A stretch of 34,391 nucleotides of DNA from assembly GCF_009765685.1 (NCBI RefSeq), contig NZ_LMUY01000075.1:41822-76212 (forward strand), given 5' to 3'. Position 1 is the stretch's first letter; every line of letters begins with the position of its first letter. The notes beneath the pieces are model-generated. The model did not search any database. It worked only from the letters and a program-made list of their open reading frames with translations, and was not told the origin of the DNA. The translations under genes were made by a program, and so were the position numbers. This stretch comes from Acidisphaera sp. L21 (GTDB lineage: Bacteria > Pseudomonadota > Alphaproteobacteria > Acetobacterales > Acetobacteraceae). This document shows, one piece after another, positions 32,228 to 34,391 of this stretch.

Positions 32228-33355
32228 ATGGCTGGAAAGGACGACAAGAAGGCAGGCGGCAAGCGTCCCATCATCATCCGCAGGGAGGAGGTGGTCGAGG
32301 GCGGCCACCATGGCGGCGCCTGGAAAGTCGCCTATGCCGACTTCGTCACGGCCATGATGGCGTTCTTCCTGCTGATGTGGCTGCTGAATGCCACCACGTC
32401 GGAGCAGAAGCGCGGCCTGGCCGACTATTTCAGCCCCACCAACGAGATGTCCCGCAGCTTTTCCGGCAACGGCGCCATCTTCGGCGGCCACACGCCGAAC
32501 GACGAAGGCACCATGGCCTCCGACCGTGGCGTGCTCAGCGTGATGAACGAGCAGACCAAGCCGTCCCTGGATATCGACGAGGACGACAGCGACACGCCGT
32601 CCGAAGCGGCCTCCCTGGCGAATGGTCCGCTGGGCAAGGATACCCGGCGCTCGGTCCAGCATGTCGGCGGCCAGGCCGCCAAGGACACGCCAAAGCCCGG
32701 CGACCAGGTTTCCCCAGCCTCCGCCGCCGGCCCCGTGAACAAGAACGAGGCCGAGTTGCGCGCCGAAGTCGCGCAAAAGGAAAAATCCTCCTTCGACCCG
32801 GCGACCGGCACCGGCCCCAGCCCCACCAAGTCCGAAGCGCAACTGCGCGCCGAACTGGCGCAGAAGGAACGCGCCTCGTTCGACCAGGCGGCCAAGCAGA
32901 TCCGCGACATGGTTGCGGCCGACCCGGCGCTCGCCGATCTCGGCCGCCAACTCGCCGTCGACATCACCCGCGAAGGTCTGCGCATCCAGATCCTGGACGA
33001 GGACAAGCAGGCGATGTTCCCCAGCGGCTCGGCCGTGCTGAACGACCGCGCCCGGGCGCTGCTGATGAAGGTTGCCCCCGTGCTGATGAAACTGCCGGAG
33101 CGGCTGTCGATCACCGGGCACACCGACTCGACACCCTATAAGGGCAATGACCGGACCAACTGGGAATTGTCGACCGAGCGCGCCAACGCCACCCGTCGCC
33201 TGTTGGCCGAGGCTGGCATCCCGGAAGCACGGGTCGAAACCGTCTCCGGCCGTGCCGATAAGGACCCCTTGCTGCCCGCCGACCCGACGGCAGCCGTTAA
33301 TCGCAGAATCGCGATCGTCGTCTTGCGCGACGCCAACCGCAAAAGCGGAGCCTAA
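32228..33355 (+). CDS. motB: flagellar motor stator protein MotB
   Basis: MotB anchors the proton-driven stator to peptidoglycan and carries the proton-binding aspartate. The 375 residues show a basic cytoplasmic start, one membrane helix at about 35-55 (VAYADFVTAMMAFFLLMWLL) with key D38, a long charged linker (about 70-240) and an OmpA-like peptidoglycan-binding domain at about 245-370 (LSITGHTDSTPYKG; WELSTERANATRRLL; NRRIAIVVL). The linker contains a duplicated segment: EAELRAEVAQKEKSSFD at 174-190 and EAQLRAELAQKERASFD at 203-219. ATG 32228 has GGGGA 6 bases upstream. motA follows after 6 bases, the reverse of the usual motA-motB order. A CtrA-like site lies upstream. Confidence 0.94.
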   Translation: MAGKDDKKAGGKRPIIIRREEVVEGGHHGGAWKVAYADFVTAMMAFFLLMWLLNATTSEQKRGLADYFSPTNEMSRSFSGNGAIFGGHTPNDEGTMASDRGVLSVMNEQTKPSLDIDEDDSDTPSEAASLANGPLGKDTRRSVQHVGGQAAKDTPKPGDQVSPASAAGPVNKNEAELRAEVAQKEKSSFDPATGTGPSPTKSEAQLRAELAQKERASFDQAAKQIRDMVAADPALADLGRQLAVDITREGLRIQILDEDKQAMFPSGSAVLNDRARALLMKVAPVLMKLPERLSITGHTDSTPYKGNDRTNWELSTERANATRRLLAEAGIPEARVETVSGRADKDPLLPADPTAAVNRRIAIVVLRDANRKSGA

Positions 33356-33361
33356 TATCCC

Positions 33362-34225
33362 ATGTTGACCATTGGCGGCCTCGGCTTCCTGCTTGCCTGC
33401 GTTTTCGGCAGCTACATCATGTCGGGCGGCAGCCTGGAGCCCCTGATCGAGGCAATGCCGTTCGAGTTGCTGACCATTGGTGGCGCGGCGTTGGGCACGT
33501 TCATCATGTCCAACAGCATGCACGACGTGAAGCACACGATGGGCGCGTTCAAGAAGGTCCTGAAGGGCCCGTCCTTCCACAAGGTCGACTACGTCGAATT
33601 GCTGAGCCTGATGTATTATTTCACCCGCCTGGCCACCACCAAGGGCGCCATGGCGCTGGAGGCCCATATCGAAAAGCCGGCCGAAAGCCCGGCCTTCCAG
33701 AAATTCCCCAAGATCGTCGCCAACCATCACGCCACCGCGATCATCTGCGACTATCTGCGCATGGTCGGCATGAACGCCGACGACCCGCACCAGATCGAAG
33801 ACCTGATGGGCCGTGAACTGAAGAAGACCCTGCACGAGGAACTGCACCCCAGCCACGCCATTCAGTCCATGGCGGACGCGCTGCCGGCGCTGGGCATCGT
33901 CGCCGCCGTGTTGGGCGTCATCAAGACCATGTCGCACATCAACGAGCCGCCCGCCGTGCTCGGCGCCATGATCGGCGGCGCCCTGGTCGGCACCTTCCTC
34001 GGCGTGTTGATGGCATACGGCATGGCCGGCCCGGTCGCCGCCCGGATGAAGGGCGTGGTCGAAGAGGAGGCAAAGTATTTCGACGTCATCCGCGCCGTGC
34101 TGGTCGCCCATCTGCACGGCAACGCCCCCCAGGTGAGCGTCGAGACCGGCCGCAAGATGGCCCCGAACGAGCACATGCCCAGCTTCTCCGAGCTGGAGAC
34201 CGCGGTGCAGGCCGTGCAGATGTAG
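33362..34225 (+). CDS. motA: flagellar motor stator protein MotA
   Basis: MotA surrounds MotB in the stator and pushes on the rotor protein FliG. The 287 residues match the E. coli-type form. Helices 1 and 2 lie at about 2-20 and 34-50 (FELLTIGGAALGTFIMSN). A cytoplasmic loop at about 55-165 carries the charged residues that meet FliG (FTRLATTKGAMALEAHIEKP; DLMGRELKKTLHEELHP). Helices 3 and 4 hold the conserved prolines P175 (DALPALGIVAAVLGVI) and P224 (MAYGMAGPVAARM). The C-terminal tail is acidic. ATG 33362 is 6 bases after the motB stop, so the two are cotranscribed. No other flagellar gene is in the window. Confidence 0.95.
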   Translation: MLTIGGLGFLLACVFGSYIMSGGSLEPLIEAMPFELLTIGGAALGTFIMSNSMHDVKHTMGAFKKVLKGPSFHKVDYVELLSLMYYFTRLATTKGAMALEAHIEKPAESPAFQKFPKIVANHHATAIICDYLRMVGMNADDPHQIEDLMGRELKKTLHEELHPSHAIQSMADALPALGIVAAVLGVIKTMSHINEPPAVLGAMIGGALVGTFLGVLMAYGMAGPVAARMKGVVEEEAKYFDVIRAVLVAHLHGNAPQVSVETGRKMAPNEHMPSFSELETAVQAVQM

Positions 34226-34265
34226 TGGCCTTGACGGGGCTGTTTGCCTCGGTCAGGGCTGGAGC

Positions 34266-34391
34266 ATGAGCCAGACCGAAAGCTTTCATTCCCTCCTGGG
34301 CATACAAACCGTCGAGTGGCGGGACGGCTTCGTCCGCACCGAACTGGACGTGCTGCCGAAACATCTGAACCACGGCGGAATCATCCACGGC
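34266..34391 (+). CDS. PaaI-like hotdog thioesterase, partial (N-terminus only)
   Basis: The first 42 codons of a gene cut by the right edge. The visible product includes FHSLLGIQTVEWRDG, then FVRTELDVLPKHLNHGGIIHG. The HLNHGGIIHG block is the signature of PaaI-type acyl-CoA thioesterases of the hotdog fold, in which the asparagine and the HGG region build the active site. ATG 34266 has GGAG a few bases upstream and lies 40 bases after motA. The substrate and full length are unknown. It is too short here for more than a family call. Confidence 0.72.
   Translation, partial: MSQTESFHSLLGIQTVEWRDGFVRTELDVLPKHLNHGGIIHG

Noticed and set aside
32183-34174. Open frame of 663 codons antisense to motB and motA
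   Set aside because: It is an antisense shadow of two firmly identified genes. Its translation is rich in G, H, Q and R with no domain, as expected of the mirrored frame in GC-rich DNA.
34231-34255. Hairpin after motA as a terminator
   Set aside because: The stem of about 9 pairs includes a wobble and a bulge, and no T run follows. The thioesterase gene begins 11 bases later.

Overview
The window is GC-rich chromosomal DNA of an alphaproteobacterium. The best markers are a complete general stress response module (PhyR, NepR, two EcfG-type sigma factors and a HisKA_2/HWE-type kinase), which is specific to Alphaproteobacteria. A trxB gene divergent from an Lrp/AsnC regulator and a flagellar stator pair fit Rhodospirillales, perhaps Acetobacteraceae; the family is inference. 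I see no rRNA or tRNA gene, no insertion sequence, no CRISPR array and no phage gene. No gene-free stretch exceeds about 200 bases.

Bases 1-11444, minus strand, form one tight operon for storage glucan and trehalose, read leftwards: glgE, a treS-maltokinase fusion, glgB, treZ and malQ (cut by the window edge). TreS interconverts trehalose and maltose, the fused kinase makes maltose 1-phosphate, GlgE adds maltosyl units to an alpha-1,4-glucan, GlgB branches it, and TreZ releases trehalose from glucan ends prepared by TreY, which is not in the window. Upstream of glgE is a near-consensus EcfG promoter, which ties the operon to the stress module beside it.

Bases 11571-16852 hold that stress module: phyR (minus), then ecfG1, ecfG2, nepR, a membrane sensor kinase and an M20 amidohydrolase (all plus). 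The last three overlap by four bases at each junction. Two perfect hairpins lie back to back between ecfG2 and nepR, and the second covers the nepR start codon.

Bases 16903-23335 (plus) carry cydD and cydC (thiol exporter), a small OmpA-like lipoprotein, recQ and a SAM methyltransferase. Bases 23328-26365 (minus) carry trxB, a LysR regulator and a zinc-free quinone reductase. Then come an Lrp/AsnC regulator (plus), an unrecognised alanine-rich protein (minus), a GT2-GtrA fusion with a GT83-like membrane glycosyltransferase, a PLP-dependent serine/threonine dehydratase family enzyme, a CDF metal transporter, motB and motA (in that order), and the first codons of a PaaI-like thioesterase.

Points most worth following: the predicted EcfG promoter of the glucan operon; the glgE and treS frames joined in phase across a single TGA; the extra degenerate GH13-like domain on GlgE; the paired hairpins before nepR; a CtrA-like site before motB; and a duplicated segment in the MotB linker.
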